NCBI GenBank assembly: GCA_000231825.2
Contig: JH720296.1
Location: forward strand, 1,563,666 to 1,627,665
Length of the DNA stretch: 64,000 nucleotides
Origin: Tetrahymena elliotti 4EA
Taxonomy: Eukaryota; Ciliophora; Oligohymenophorea; Hymenostomatida; Tetrahymenidae
Direction of reading: 5' to 3'
In this document: piece after piece, positions 24,894-37,442 of the stretch
Layout: each line of letters opens with the position of its first letter
Numbering within the stretch: position 1 is the stretch's first letter
Notes under the pieces: model-generated
Databases searched by the model: none
What the model saw: the letters and a program-made list of their open reading frames with translations, nothing else
What the model was told of the DNA's origin: nothing
Position numbers and translations under genes: made by a program

Positions 24894-26233
24894 AAAGATA
24901 AATGATCGGAATAGCATAGTAATGATCATATTCAGTAAATATGCATTTATATTGAACAATATATAATAGGCAAGTAAATAGCTATTGAAGAGAGAAGATT
25001 TTATTTTTATTTATTCCTATTACTAAAATGTAAAATCAAAAACTAAAAAGCAAAGATATATAAATAAATAATTTATGTGCTGTCAATTTTGTAAAAATGT
25101 TTATATCTATATTATATACTTTATTACTGTTATTAAGAGTTTATTCATTCTTTATTTTTACAAAATATTTTTTTTAAAAATAATCTTCTACAAAAAATTT
25201 AATCAAAACAAAATGTTGAATTTCTTCTTATTTTATTCTTTGTTTTTAATCTATTTTTTAAAAAATTTGTATCGCTAAAAAATGATTAACATTCGAATTC
25301 ATAAGCTCATATTTTAAATAATAGAGTTAAAAGTAGTTTTTATTAATCATATTTTTATTATCACTTCTTCTATATAACTAAGATTTTAATTTGATAAATT
25401 TTCATACTGGTTTAATTTTTTAAAAATTTTGTTCAACAATTAATGTAAAAAAATTCTTTTTAAATTTAAAAAAAACTAAAACATTTTATAATTGTCTTTT
25501 CTCATTAAAAGATTTATGTCAAAAAATAAAATATTTATTCCTATGTACTTTTGGTAAAATTGTGATACCTTAATCTTTGTTCTAAATTTAATAATCAAAT
25601 ATAATGATTAGAGAAATTTATTAAGCAATAATAAAATAATTAATTAAATAAAATTCTAAAAATAAAGTTTCTTGATTTTTGTTAAATTATTTTAATAGTT
25701 CTAAAACATTTTAGATTAATAATATTTAAATTTTTTTAGGATATCATTGAAGTTGAAATAAATATTTAAAATGAAATTTAAAAAAATTTCAATTATTCTA
25801 ATGTGGATAATGAGTCCTTTAATTGTTGACTATGTGAGAAAAGTACATGAATTAAAAAATAATATTTTAGAAATTATTTTGGATAGGTATTTCAAGACTA
25901 AAAATTGATAAAAATGTTTAAAAATAAAGTAAGAATAGATAAATTTTTAATTTTTGAAATAAACATCATATTCTATCATATTTCACTCCAATTAAAGTAA
26001 TAGATCAATATTTTTTCAAATATTTCTAGCTAGCTTGCTTTATTTTCTGATTGTATATCTAATGTGATTTATAGTGATTAGGATATTTGCATATGTCACT
26101 TTTTTTGTTATTTATTAGTGAAATTGATAACAATATAATACCAATATATTAGTCAAGGAAAAATTAGAAACAAAAATTTTTTATAAAAATAGAAATAATA
26201 TTTTCAATTAATTGAATTAAATAATTAGTAGTA
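24894..26233. other. intergenic region, nothing seen
   Basis: A+T-rich gap between two plus-strand genes. Short standard-code frames here have no coding character (Phe/Lys/Ile runs from A+T-rich DNA). Confidence 0.55.
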
Positions 26234-27307
26234 ATGGATAAAGAAGTACTATTTATCAAACCTTTTTTAATTTATTCTCAAGAAGTTTAGCAAAGCAACT
26301 TAGTTTTAGCCTATTATCTTAAATTCTATGCGTGGAGGAAGGCAGGAAGTATTTGCACTAAGTATTAGGGACAATAAGACACTTCTTATATTTAAGAAAT
26401 GATGAATGAATGGAATACTGATTTAGAATAGATGAAATAATAATTAGGTCCTACTCTCTAAAATACCTAGCAAAATAAGCAATAAATTGTGGATTATACT
26501 TTAAGAATATTTGCTAAGTGTGATCACGATGATAGAAATGGACAAATCACTAAATAAACCTAACAAGATTTTACAATGGTTAGCAGATATATTGAAATGT
26601 TAGCAGTATTTGGTCCATTAGATAACGACCTTAACTAGAAAAGTAATATACTTTATCATTGAAGCAATTATTTTATTTTAAAATAAAAAAGGAATTTATG
26701 CTAAATCAAAAGCTGTAGAAATCAAGAAAAAATTAGATAATCCTTAACAATTCCCCCAAAACAACTAAAGCAATTAAGGCGGAGCACCTTAATAATGTAA
26801 AAATTATTAGATTTTTACTTATTTATAGAAATCTTATTATTATTTTAATTAAAAATAGATTAACCAAACAGCAATAATAATAACTTTGATTATAATAATG
26901 CAAATCAAGCCAATATTTAAAATAATAATAATAGTAACAGCAATAACAACAATAATTAGGTTAGGTAGAGTGTATTTAATAATATACCTTAAATTATTAA
27001 CATGAATAACTTGAAACAAACAGCAAATACCTTTAACGATGTTAATGTAGCAGCTTAACCATAATAACCTGCATAAAATAATTAAAATAAACCAAACAAG
27101 ATGTTTAATCCTCCTACTTAATATATATAATTTGCTAATCCCTACTTAAACATGAGTGTTGGTTTTAACATTTCTATGCAAGAAGGTTCATCCAAAATTA
27201 TTGATCTTTGCTAAAAAGCTATCTCTGAACTCGATTTTAACTAATTTGCTAATGCTAAAGAAGCTCTTAAATTAGCTCTTACCACAGCCTAAAACATTAA
27301 GAATTGA
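26234..27307 (+). CDS. Vta1/LIP5-like ESCRT-III/Vps4 cofactor
   Basis: Exons 26234-26642, 26692-26796 and 26859-27307 (introns of 49 and 62 bases) sum to 963 bases, 320 residues. The N-terminal half matches the Vta1 tandem-MIT region (KPFLIYSQEVQQSNLVLAYY, LKFYAWRKA, then a second helical block ending KGIYAKSKAVEIKKKLDNP). The last 40 residues match the Vta1 C-terminal domain that binds Vps4 (SKIIDLCQKAISELDFNQFA, then NAKEALKLALTTAQ). In other eukaryotes Vta1 dimerises through this C-terminus and stimulates the Vps4 AAA ATPase that disassembles ESCRT-III in multivesicular body formation. The linker between is an Asn/Gln-rich low-complexity tract, common in ciliates. Not part of an operon; the neighbours are unrelated. 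Confidence 0.85.
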
Positions 27308-28160
27308 ATTGAATTATTATTTTATAAATATCATTTACTAAAAAAATCTATTTACATGTGGTATCTATCTTTTAAAAGACAAAATATATCAGTCAAAATA
27401 TACTTTAATTCTAATTATTCTATTTATTTTTTGTTTTTAAAATTTTCAAAACTTTTTTTACATTTTTTCTTAAAAAAGAGTAAGAAACTAAAAATGAAAA
27501 GGGATAGGTTTAAGAGGAATTATATTTATTTGATAAATTAAATATTGAAAAGTCATTATAAATTAAAATAAATCAAAATAATAAAGGAGGAGAGAAGTTG
27601 TAAATCTGAATAATTGATTTTAAAGAATTTTTGGATTAGAAATAGATAGATTTAAATTTTTACTTGATGTTTGAAGAAGTTTTTTGATTTAATTTATTTA
27701 AGAACAACTCGAAAAATAAATCTATGAATTTATTTTCTCATCGTTTGTTTTATTTTTGTATAGAATTAATTAAATTATTAAATTCTGTTTTAAGTAAAAT
27801 ATCTAAAATGAGATAGAGATATTTGATAAGAAAGTGGATATTAAATTAAAATAGAAATAATTTATTAGCACTAGAAAGAAAAGAAGAGTTTGCAGAATTT
27901 TTTAAATTTTAATCAGTTTGTTTTAGTATTTAGATTGAAAGAACTAATATGGCGTTTATGACGTTCATTTAAGAGATTAAAATTTAAGTTTAATGTAACA
28001 AAAAATTTTTGCATTTAATTTTTATATTTCGCTTTTTTGATAAGATTGTTTGTTCTATAAGTAATCCCATAATTTTTGATTTGATATATTTAGTCAATCA
28101 ACTAATCTACAAATTAATTAATTTCTTAACATTTTATTTATTCACAAAAGTTTTAAGATA
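27308..28160. other. intergenic region, nothing seen
   Basis: A+T-rich gap between plus-strand genes, presumably the 3' end of the Vta1-like gene and the promoter of the lipase-like gene. No frame of note under the ciliate code. Confidence 0.55.
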
Positions 28161-31100
28161 ATGTAAATGAATTAAGAGACACAAAATATAGAGCAGCCTT
28201 AGGATCATTACAAGAAAGATCCAGAATTAGAATAAATACCAAATAAAAGTGCTTAAATGTTGGATAAATGCCAAGGTGATGAAATTCCTGATTTTAATTA
28301 TGAAGAATAATAAATTGAGGATGTTGAAAATGATAGTTAGTTAAAGATAGAAAAAGCTTTTGCTACTATCACTGAAATGAATAATTGTATTGAAAATGAA
28401 GATATTTACCAAAACCCTTCAAAAGCCATCAGAAGCATTGACTGCTTAAATCAAGAACAATAGGATTATTTAATTTTGAGTAAATAATTTTATCATATTC
28501 ATCATGTTCCTTAAATTAAATTATAAATATGAGTATTACTTTATTTAATTAACTTTTACTTTTTACTTCAATATAAAAGCTGTGAAGAACTTGGATGATA
28601 TGATGGTTGAAGTACATAATTGTATCATTAAATATGGAATGTAAGAAAATGTTGTATAATAACTTAGAAAGAGTTTGCAAACAGGGAATGTACTTTTATA
28701 CTAACTAAGATCTATTATATCTGCTTTTTTGTAGAAACCTGATTAGTTAGAATAAGAAGTACTAGAAGAAAAATAAGTAGAGGAGTAAAATTAAATTTAA
28801 AATGTAATCGAATAAAATGAAGAATCTAAAGAAGAGTAAAAAGAAATAAATTTAAATGAAAAATAAGAGGAGAATACGATTGATGATTAATTTATGATAA
28901 ATATAAAAAATAGAGATTAAATCAACTTTATGACTTTGTAAGTAGGAGCTAAGGTATTAAACTCATATTTTGAAGAAATTAAAGGAATATGTATTTCAAT
29001 TTAAGCTCCTAAACTTAAAAAAAAGTTACAAAGCTATATAAATGATCATAAAATAGTATAAGCCAAACTAAATACTATCACAGAATTCCTTCCTTATGCT
29101 GTTATATTTAACAAGGAAGATATATTTGCACTTGATTAAGATACTCACTACATTTGGAAAATATTAAAATAGCATATTAATTATGTTGAATTAGCTCCTT
29201 AAAAAGAATTATAAAAGTAATTTAAAGCTATTGTCAAAGCTGTGCTTTTAGGAAATGCTATGGCTGCCAAGGGAGCTGAGAGAAAATCTAAATTAGGATA
29301 ATGGTTTTAAAGAAATATGAGTGCTGTTTATTATCTTTGTTGCCCTTCTATATCTGAGAGAAAGGCTCATATATTCTTTTCTAATCCTGATTAATAAACT
29401 GCCATTAGTGTAATAAATAATTCATTTTAAATCATTATTCAAATAAACTTTTTAGTGAAAAATAAATTTATTTTTCAAATAGATCTTGTTTTATTAACTT
29501 TTCATCTATTTCTTTATTTAATTTTATTAGATTATTTCAATTTCTTTAATAAAAAAAATCAATCATTACTTAAAACTCTGGATAATTGTCAAAGTTTTTG
29601 AACAATAAAGACATTTTAATAAATTAAAAATAGTTTATTTGACATAATCATGAATTTGAATTTTAAAATAGGTTTGGAATATGATGGAAAAAAGTGTAGC
29701 TTATCAAGCATTAAAAATAGTTCTTCCTTCCATAAAATACAACAAGAAAATCTACATTGATAGAGATAATTTAAGATACACCAAAGAAATCATTTTAGAA
29801 GAAATGAAAAATAATACATTAAATACTTTGCATAATCCTTATACAGATAAAACAATTGAAGAAAACAAAAATTAATAAAATGAAGATTAGTACTATCATT
29901 AGCTTTTTAAAAAGAATTTAGTTGATAAAGTTAAAATTAGAATTCTATCTTCTAAAAATCTTCTCAGACCTCCCCCATAAGATGATAAAAAATATAAAGA
30001 TATAAAATGGCATGAATCTCTAGTTATTCACATTCATGGAGGTGGATTTGTTGCTATGGGTACTCGTTCTCATTAAATTTATTCAAGAAAATGGGCAAAC
30101 TTTTTAGGAGTGCCTATATTCTCTATTGACTATTCTAAGGTATATATATTACTAGATTAGTTATCTTTTTTTATTAAGCCAAGTTTATTAAATATGATAA
30201 TTTTTAATTGATTAAAAATCATAAGTTAAGGAAGAACTATTTATTTATGGCTCTTTTAAAAAACCTATTTTAATATTATATCATCTTGATACACTAAATG
30301 AGATTTTTGATTGAGAAAAATATCAATTTTAATTTATTTTCTGATTTCTCAAACAAAATTTCTAATTAAAATACATTTCAAAATAAATAGGCTCCTGAAC
30401 ATCCTTATCCAGAAGGATTAGATGATTGCTTTTAGGCTTACTAATGGATAGTAAATAATGTTTCTAAATACTTCAGTAAAATAAATTTATTCAAAAAATT
30501 ATATTAACCAAAATCTTTCTTTTAAAGATATTAGACCAAACAAGATAGTAGTTGTTGGAGATTCAGCTGGTGGCAATTTAACCATAGGTAATAATCAAAT
30601 TTAGTTCACTTTCATTATAAAAACTTTAAATTACAAGAATTTTCTCATTAAAGAAAACTAAATTAAAAAATTTTATAAAATACTTTTCTTTTGCTAGTTT
30701 GTTAATCTGTAAATTATTACGAAAAAATATTAAATTTTGAAACAGCATGTTTACCTCAATTAACTTATTCATTTATAAATCAATTATTTAATCTAATAAA
30801 ATAAAAATGTATTTACACTTACTTTAACTAATATAAAGCCCTAACTTAATTATGTATCAAGTATAACGTTAGAATTCCAGATGGAATTGTTCCAATTTAT
30901 CCTGCGTTAAGTTTAAATTTAAGGCAATTCACACCAAGCTATTTGATTTCTTTAGATGATTAAATTCTTCCTCATATGTTCCTTAAAATGTGTCTTTCAG
31001 CCTATGTTAATAAAAATGATGGATTTGATACATCAACAGATCCATTCCTTTCTCCTACTTGTGTTTCTGATGAAGTAAAAAATATTTTTTTGTTTTTTTT

Positions 31101-31440
31101 TGGTAACTTTTTAATAGTGAAATGGTTTTGAAATTTAGATCATTAAAAAATTCCCACCAGTAAGAATGCAAGTTGGAAATAGTGATCCTCTTCATGACGA
31201 ATGTTACAGACTTTTACATAAATTAATGTAATTTTTTTAACTCTCGATTACACATTTACATTCAATCTCATTTATCAATTTTATAAAAGAAATAATGGAA
31301 AAGATGCAAAGATGACTGTATATTTGAATATGCCACATGGATATTTGAATTATGATGCACCTGGAGGTATGAAGTATGCTAAAAAGTGTGTTGATGATGC
31401 TTCGAGTGCAATATAAGAATTTTTATAAAAAAAAGAATGA
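28161..31440 (+). CDS. hormone-sensitive lipase family alpha/beta hydrolase
   Basis: Eight phase-checked exons (28161-28479, 28580-29409, 29672-30139, 30391-30475, 30528-30587, 30839-31074, 31139-31227, 31290-31440) give 745 residues. An ATG at 28161 and a second in-frame ATG two codons on are both possible starts. The first 380 residues are an N-terminal regulatory-type region, partly Glu/Gln-rich, as in HSL-type enzymes. The catalytic domain has the oxyanion motif HIHGGGF (about 30028-30048), the nucleophile elbow VVGDSAGGN (about 30550-30580, Ser active site), an acid residue in SDPLHDE (about 31180-31200) and the catalytic His in MPHGYLNY (about 31330-31350). All triad residues are present, so it should be an active ester or neutral-lipid hydrolase, probably cytosolic or on lipid droplets. 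No signal peptide or membrane span is seen. Confidence 0.9.
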
Positions 31441-32279
31441 TAAAAATCTATTATAAATTATAATTGTTTCTTGTGTCTATTTCAAATGTCAATTAAAATA
31501 TTTATTTTCAAAAAACTAATTTGCTCAAATCTGTTTAATGATTTTCTATTTTTTTTATGGATTTTAACTCAAAAATATTCAAAGCCTTTTACTTTTTGGT
31601 TGGGTTAGGATTCTTAAAGGAATTATCGTAAGGTTTTTATTATGATTTTAAGAAATAAATTAATGGTTGATATTAAAGAAAAAATAAATTTAATTATTAA
31701 AATTCAACTTAATTTTTAATTAAATTTCATGATGAATATGCCATCTTCCAGTTAATTATATTCAAGTAAAATGTAATTTATTTGGTTTAAAACTACTCCT
31801 CAATTATAATCTAAATGCTATTAAGTTATTTTTGAATAAATAATCTTGCTATTTTTAGAATGAATATGTTGGCTTTCATTTTTTTAATAGATTCCAATAT
31901 TTTGATGGACAATATTTTGCAAATCTTAAGAGTAAATTAAATAATTTGTGTTGCCAAAGTTACATGGCAGTAATAAATTGGGAAATGAAATTTTTGGGCT
32001 TATTGAAAAAACAATGAATTGATTTACACTTTTCAAATTAATCTATTGCTGAATAGTAATTTGATAGATCCTCAGTTTTAAATAAATGAAGATCTACAAT
32101 ATCATTATTGAATGAAATAAAAAGTATTCCTCTTAGAAAATTTGAGATCGACTAATTTCTAATTAATACTGCTATATTTACATATTATTGTTTGAAAGAA
32201 AAAAAATAAATAAAAGCAAGAGTAATAAAGGCAATATAGCATTAAAAAAACTCAACTCTTTATTTCATTTTTAGTAAAG
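31441..32279. other. intergenic region, nothing seen
   Basis: A+T-rich gap between plus-strand genes without coding frames or visible RNA genes. Confidence 0.55.
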
Positions 32280-35200
32280 ATGAGTTCTCCTTAAAAACCT
32301 CAGGATGTAGCATAAAATGATGATGATTCTGAGGAAATGAAATAAATAGATATAATAGCATCATAGTTACCTGGATATTGTTAAGACTACAGCAGATATT
32401 AAGGTATAGTTAAATTTAAGTAAAAACAGCATTATAATATTATAAATAAAAAAATGAATATTAGGCTCAGTTAATCCAAAATCAGTTACTAATATATTGA
32501 GATAATTTGAATTAGATCCGAATATTTGTCTGATAAAGACAGTTGTGAAAAAAAATGATGACAGCTTTTCAAGTAGAGATGAAAATGAAGTTTAAGATAT
32601 CACATAAAATACAATCAAGATGTAGTTTTTAATGAATCGATTCAATGTAGAAGGTATACAAAAGCTTTTCAATTAAAATACAAACAACTTTATGAGAGCT
32701 GTTATGAAAATAAATATAACATCATTTAACATTGATTTTTTTGATTTATGCTAAATAATTTTAATGTGGTATTTAATAGATTAAAGTCTCCTTGGTGATG
32801 CACTTGTAAAGGACTCTCTTGAAAGTTATTTCTACAATTTGGAAAAAAGAACAAAAATATCAAAATAATTTCAAGTAATAAAATAATATTATTAAAAAAT
32901 ATACTTTGTCAAATTATTTGTTTAAATTTATAGAACAATTAACCATTTAGAAACAAATTAACAAAAAACAAAATAAATAAATAAATGATTATGGTCAAAA
33001 TTTAATTTTTTATTATGTTGATTTATGCCATTCATTAAAATAATAAATTATATTAATATAATTTAATTTTAGGATTAATCAGATTCTTACTAATTTGAGA
33101 AAGACTCTTTCATCAACTGGAGTAAATACAATTAGATCTTGAAAGAGGATAAAAAATATGATTTTAATGAGCTCAGTAAAATATATGAAAACAAAGATGA
33201 CTCAATTGATGAAAATGGTGAATAGGTTTAAAAAACATAAAAGAAAAAGACTTTGTAGAATTGGCAAAAAGAAATTAATCTTTTGAATTAGAATGCTATC
33301 AATGATTTATATTCAAAGATGAGTAAGGGTGATGAAAAAGAAAAAGAGTAAGAAGAAAAATTTAGATTAAATAAAACATTCGACTTTGGAAGAAACTAAT
33401 TATTAACAGACTTATAGAATAAAAGTGATATTATCCAAGAAAAGTACCAAGAAGACTTCTTTGAAAAACTTCCTTCTGACATTGAAACAATTCATTAACA
33501 CTTAGTTGAATATATTGATTTTTCAGGAGAGGCTAGTATTTAGCCTTCAAATTTAGTTGAATTAAGAGAGGAATAAAAATCTTAATTAGGTCTAAGTGAT
33601 ATTTAAAATGACACTTAACATTTTAACTTTGAAAATATAAATGCAATTTACAAAGATTACATAGAAACTTTCTCAACAGTTATTGAAAGAGAAAACTAAA
33701 ACTAAATAGGTCTTTTCAGCTGTTAAAAAGAAATTTCTCCTATTTCAAGACAAGTTATCTTATAGGAGTAATTATCAAATTAATTATTTACATTTCCCTC
33801 ATTTATTATTTTTTTCTTTTATTATATACTTTGGGATTTTTTACTTACTCATTTGGTTACAGATGAAATTTTTTGTATCTTTATTTTATTGATAACCTCA
33901 AAAGAAATTAAAAAATAATTAAATTTACTTTATTATTTTAGGCCAAATATGAAAATTGAAAATTAAGACCAGGTAGAAATGATTAAAGACTATGAAAACT
34001 AGATAGATTTAGAAAAAATTCATGACTTTGATATTTTTAATATTGTAAGTGGTAGGATAGATTCGCAAGCACTTTTCACGTTTGTTCAAAAATATGAACA
34101 ATTTTAAAGTAAATAAACTAAAAATATGATTAAGGATCATGAAAATGCTAGGGTTGAAACAGAAAAGGTGCTCAATTAGATAAGAGCAAAGTTTATTAAG
34201 AAAGGAAAAGAAGACAAAGATTCCCAAGCTTGTTTCTTTAATAAAGAAGAAAAAATCCTTTAAATTTAAAAAGATAAAAGTGACCCTGAAAGTGATACTG
34301 TTTCCGTTTGCTCCTATCTAAATAAATCTCAAAAAAGTTAAGATAAAAATTAAAAAACTCCTATTCAAAGTACAAGAGCTAGTATAGTAGGCTTTAATAG
34401 TAGAAAGCAGTCAACTTCATTAACTCCAATAAAAAAAGCAGATCCTGCTAGAAAATCGATTGTTCCAGGAATGAATCCTAGAAGTTCTATAACCAATAGA
34501 TCTTCTTTTTCTATTCGTCCTAGTTTTGCCAATAGAAAAGGCTCTAATTCTCTAAATTAAACATAACTTTTGTAGAGTAATATTTAAGTTAGGAAGGATT
34601 CCCAAGCTTTTAAATTAGAAAAAGAAGAATTAGCTTCTGTTTAATCTCTAGATTCAGAAATTAATGAACAATAGGAAGAAAATGATGAAAATACTTAACA
34701 AAAAGAAGAGTATACTAAAATGGTAAATGAGCTTGATGCAATTGAGACTGAACACAATTAATTGCTAAAAGCTATTCTTTCTGTTTAAATTTCTCCAAAA
34801 ATTCATGCAATCTTCAAAGAAATAAAAGACTTAAGAGTTCTTAGAAAATATATTTTAAACTCCTAAGATATCAATGAGGCAATTAAGCTGACTAAAGAAT
34901 TAAATTAATAGATTTCAACTAAATTTAAGGAGATGATCATGCTTCTCTTTGATGATTAATCAGTGAGCTTTGAACAGGGATTAGAAAATTTAATGAAGAG
35001 TTTAAGCAAAATAAATTAAAAGGAAAATACTATTGAATAAGCCAAACTGAAGATTATTTTCTCTCTACTGAACTAATTTAGAATTTCTTTAGAGGATAAC
35101 TAATTTGATCAAGTCTCTTTATAACAGTAGAGTGACCCAGAGGTTTAATTTAAAAAAATCTAAGAAGCTTTGGATAAGTATTAAAATAGAAAAAATATGT

Positions 35201-36477
35201 CTTAGTCTGAAAGAAATAAGATTGAAACTTAAAGCAAAATGCTAGATTTCTCTAAAATTTCTTTTTATAACTACAGATAAAAAAAAGTAGCTTCAAATAG
35301 TGAATTAAATTCAAATAAAAATCTCAACGAATCCATGACTTCTTCTTCATAGTCAAGCTTATCTTAATTCAATCTACCTAAGCAAAATTTTAAAAAATAA
35401 ACAAGCAACACAAAAAAAGAAGAACCTAAAAAAGAATAAAAAAATGTGAAAAGAGATTTATCTGCAAAGAATAATGATTTGAGTTTTTCTTTTGAAAAGT
35501 ATACTAACCCAAGTGTAACTCCTAAAGTTAAAATAGGATTAGAACCTGTAAGTAGTTTGGCTTCTCTAAATACTGGTGCAAATACCCACAAAAGTACTTC
35601 AACAGCTAGTAAAACCTTCACTTTTCTTAAAGTAAAATCATATACATCTTTAGCTAAATCTCCTTCAAATTTATCTCAAATTCTATCTCTATCTCCTTTA
35701 CCCTAGAATTAAGATAGTCCATTTTTAAAAGATGATTTAGAGCATATATAAGAATTAGATTTAAATAAAAAATAACCTTAAGCTACTGCAGTCAAACAAA
35801 TTTAACCTCCTTCACCAAAAAAAAATTTTTGGAATTAAGCCAAATTTAATATCTTCAAAACTTTAGAATCTAATAAATAAAATCACAGCCCAGAAAAAAA
35901 GAAAAATGTTACTTTTTCCTGGTAATAGCTTATAAAAGAGCAAAAATAAAAGTAATTGTTAGGTATTTAATAAGACTAAAAACAAATTGAATTATAAAAT
36001 AAGAAATTAAAAGTCTTAGAATTAATTGAAAACCATGAATCAATTATCTCTACAACACTTAACACCTCTAGAAATAACTCAAGCAGTAGAAAAATTTTAT
36101 CAGATCAAAAGGATATAAAATCTGGATCTAGCTTAGATAAAACAAAATAGTTAACAAATCCATTTTAATCAGCAAAAAAATGCGTCTTAAGAAACTTTTC
36201 TCCTGTAGGAAAAGAGGGAAAAGAAGTAAAAAGTATATAAAACTAAATATTCTAAACACCAAAAAGAAATTAAAATACTACGTAATAAGTTTAATCAGAA
36301 TCTAAACTATTAAAAAATAAATCATAAAGTATTTTTGAATATAAAGCTAAAGAAAATAAAAAGACTTTTATGGATTTAACAAGAAAAGATTTATACACAA
36401 GATCTTAAAAATCCGTGGATAAAGTTGAAAAATATTTTGAATAATTTATTTAAAAATCAAAAGAAATAGCTGTTTGA
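32280..36477 (+). CDS. large uncharacterised low-complexity protein
   Basis: Four exons (32280-32403, 32465-32874, 33073-33767, 33942-36477) with phase-checked GT...AG introns sum to 3765 bases, 1254 residues, ending in TGA. The first 200 residues contain a helical, moderately hydrophobic block (NFMRAVMKINITSFNIDFFD, then LCQIILMWYLIDQSLLGD) that may be a folded domain. The rest is hydrophilic: acidic/Lys-Gln stretches, a Ser/Arg-rich basic region around residues 600-660 (RKSIVPGMNPRSSITNRSSF) and a helical block around 750-850 (LKAILSVQISPKIHAIFKEI). I recognise no family. A cytoskeletal or scaffold role would fit the composition but is only a guess. It lies head-to-tail with two other large low-complexity genes. 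Confidence 0.75.
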
Positions 36478-37442
36478 TAAATAATTAGACAAATACATTT
36501 ACAATTAATAACCAATTAAAACCATTTCAATAAATATCAACATAAATTCCCATACATTTTTACTTTCGTACACACTAAAAATTATATTAGAAGTAAATTA
36601 ATTAATAACATAATTATATATAAATAAACAAATATCACATCAACATTACTATCCTCCTCTTCTTTCATAAACTTATTTTATAAAACTTGCATCTTCAAAA
36701 AATTTTTTTCTCTTTCTAAACAAATCAAAAAAATGAATTTGAATTATTTTTTAAATCAAAAAATTTGTTTTTCAGGTAATTAATAAACAACATATTTTTC
36801 TTTTTATCTTGTTAAAAATAAATACCAAGTTAATTAAAAAAAAATTATTGAATATATTTTAGTTTCATCAGCATTTGATTCTATTACTATTAATTAAATT
36901 AAATAATCTTTCACATAATTTTTAATAAATATTTTCATACAACTTTAATTATTGAAAACAAGGTAGAGAAGAAAAAATCCTTATGTTATATATCATTTAC
37001 TTGGTAAAGCTTAGAATGAAAGAGTATATTTTAAGAATCCCCATTTTGAACAAATAAACTCCATTTTCTTCTTCATTTTTTTTTGATGAATTATAATTTT
37101 AAACTAAGTAGAACTCAGATTAATTTTTTAATTTCAGACTAAATTTGATTTTTCTTTCTTACTCCATACATAATTCTAAATAAAAAAGAAGTAAATAAAT
37201 AATTTAATATTCTACTTAATTTCTATAAGTTTTAAATTTTATATGGTATAGACTATTATTACATCAAAATAACTGTTATTTACTCAATTAATAATAAAAT
37301 TTTAGAATTATAATTTGCGGAGTCAACAAAGGTAATTTGATTTTACTCAATCAATTAATTATTGAATAACAAAACAAAAGTTTTTAAATATTAATTAATT
37401 AAAAAATAATATATTTACTCAAAACTAGAGATTTTTTAATAA
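36478..37442. other. intergenic region, nothing seen
   Basis: A+T-rich gap between two plus-strand genes with no coding frame or repeat of note. Confidence 0.55.

Noticed and set aside
25075..25278. Phe/Ile/Lys-rich frame in an intergenic gap
   Set aside because: Composition is what random A+T-rich DNA gives; no motif and no TAA/TAG pattern typical of genes here.
27356..27541. Short basic frame after the Vta1-like gene
   Set aside because: Low-complexity A+T-driven translation with no support.
34009..34227. Minus-strand frame inside the 32.3-36.5 kb gene
   Set aside because: Antisense shadow of the long phase-checked exon.
35364..35621. Hydrophobic minus-strand frame that looks like a membrane protein
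   Set aside because: Antisense of a Ser/Thr/Lys-rich coding stretch; such antisense often appears hydrophobic.
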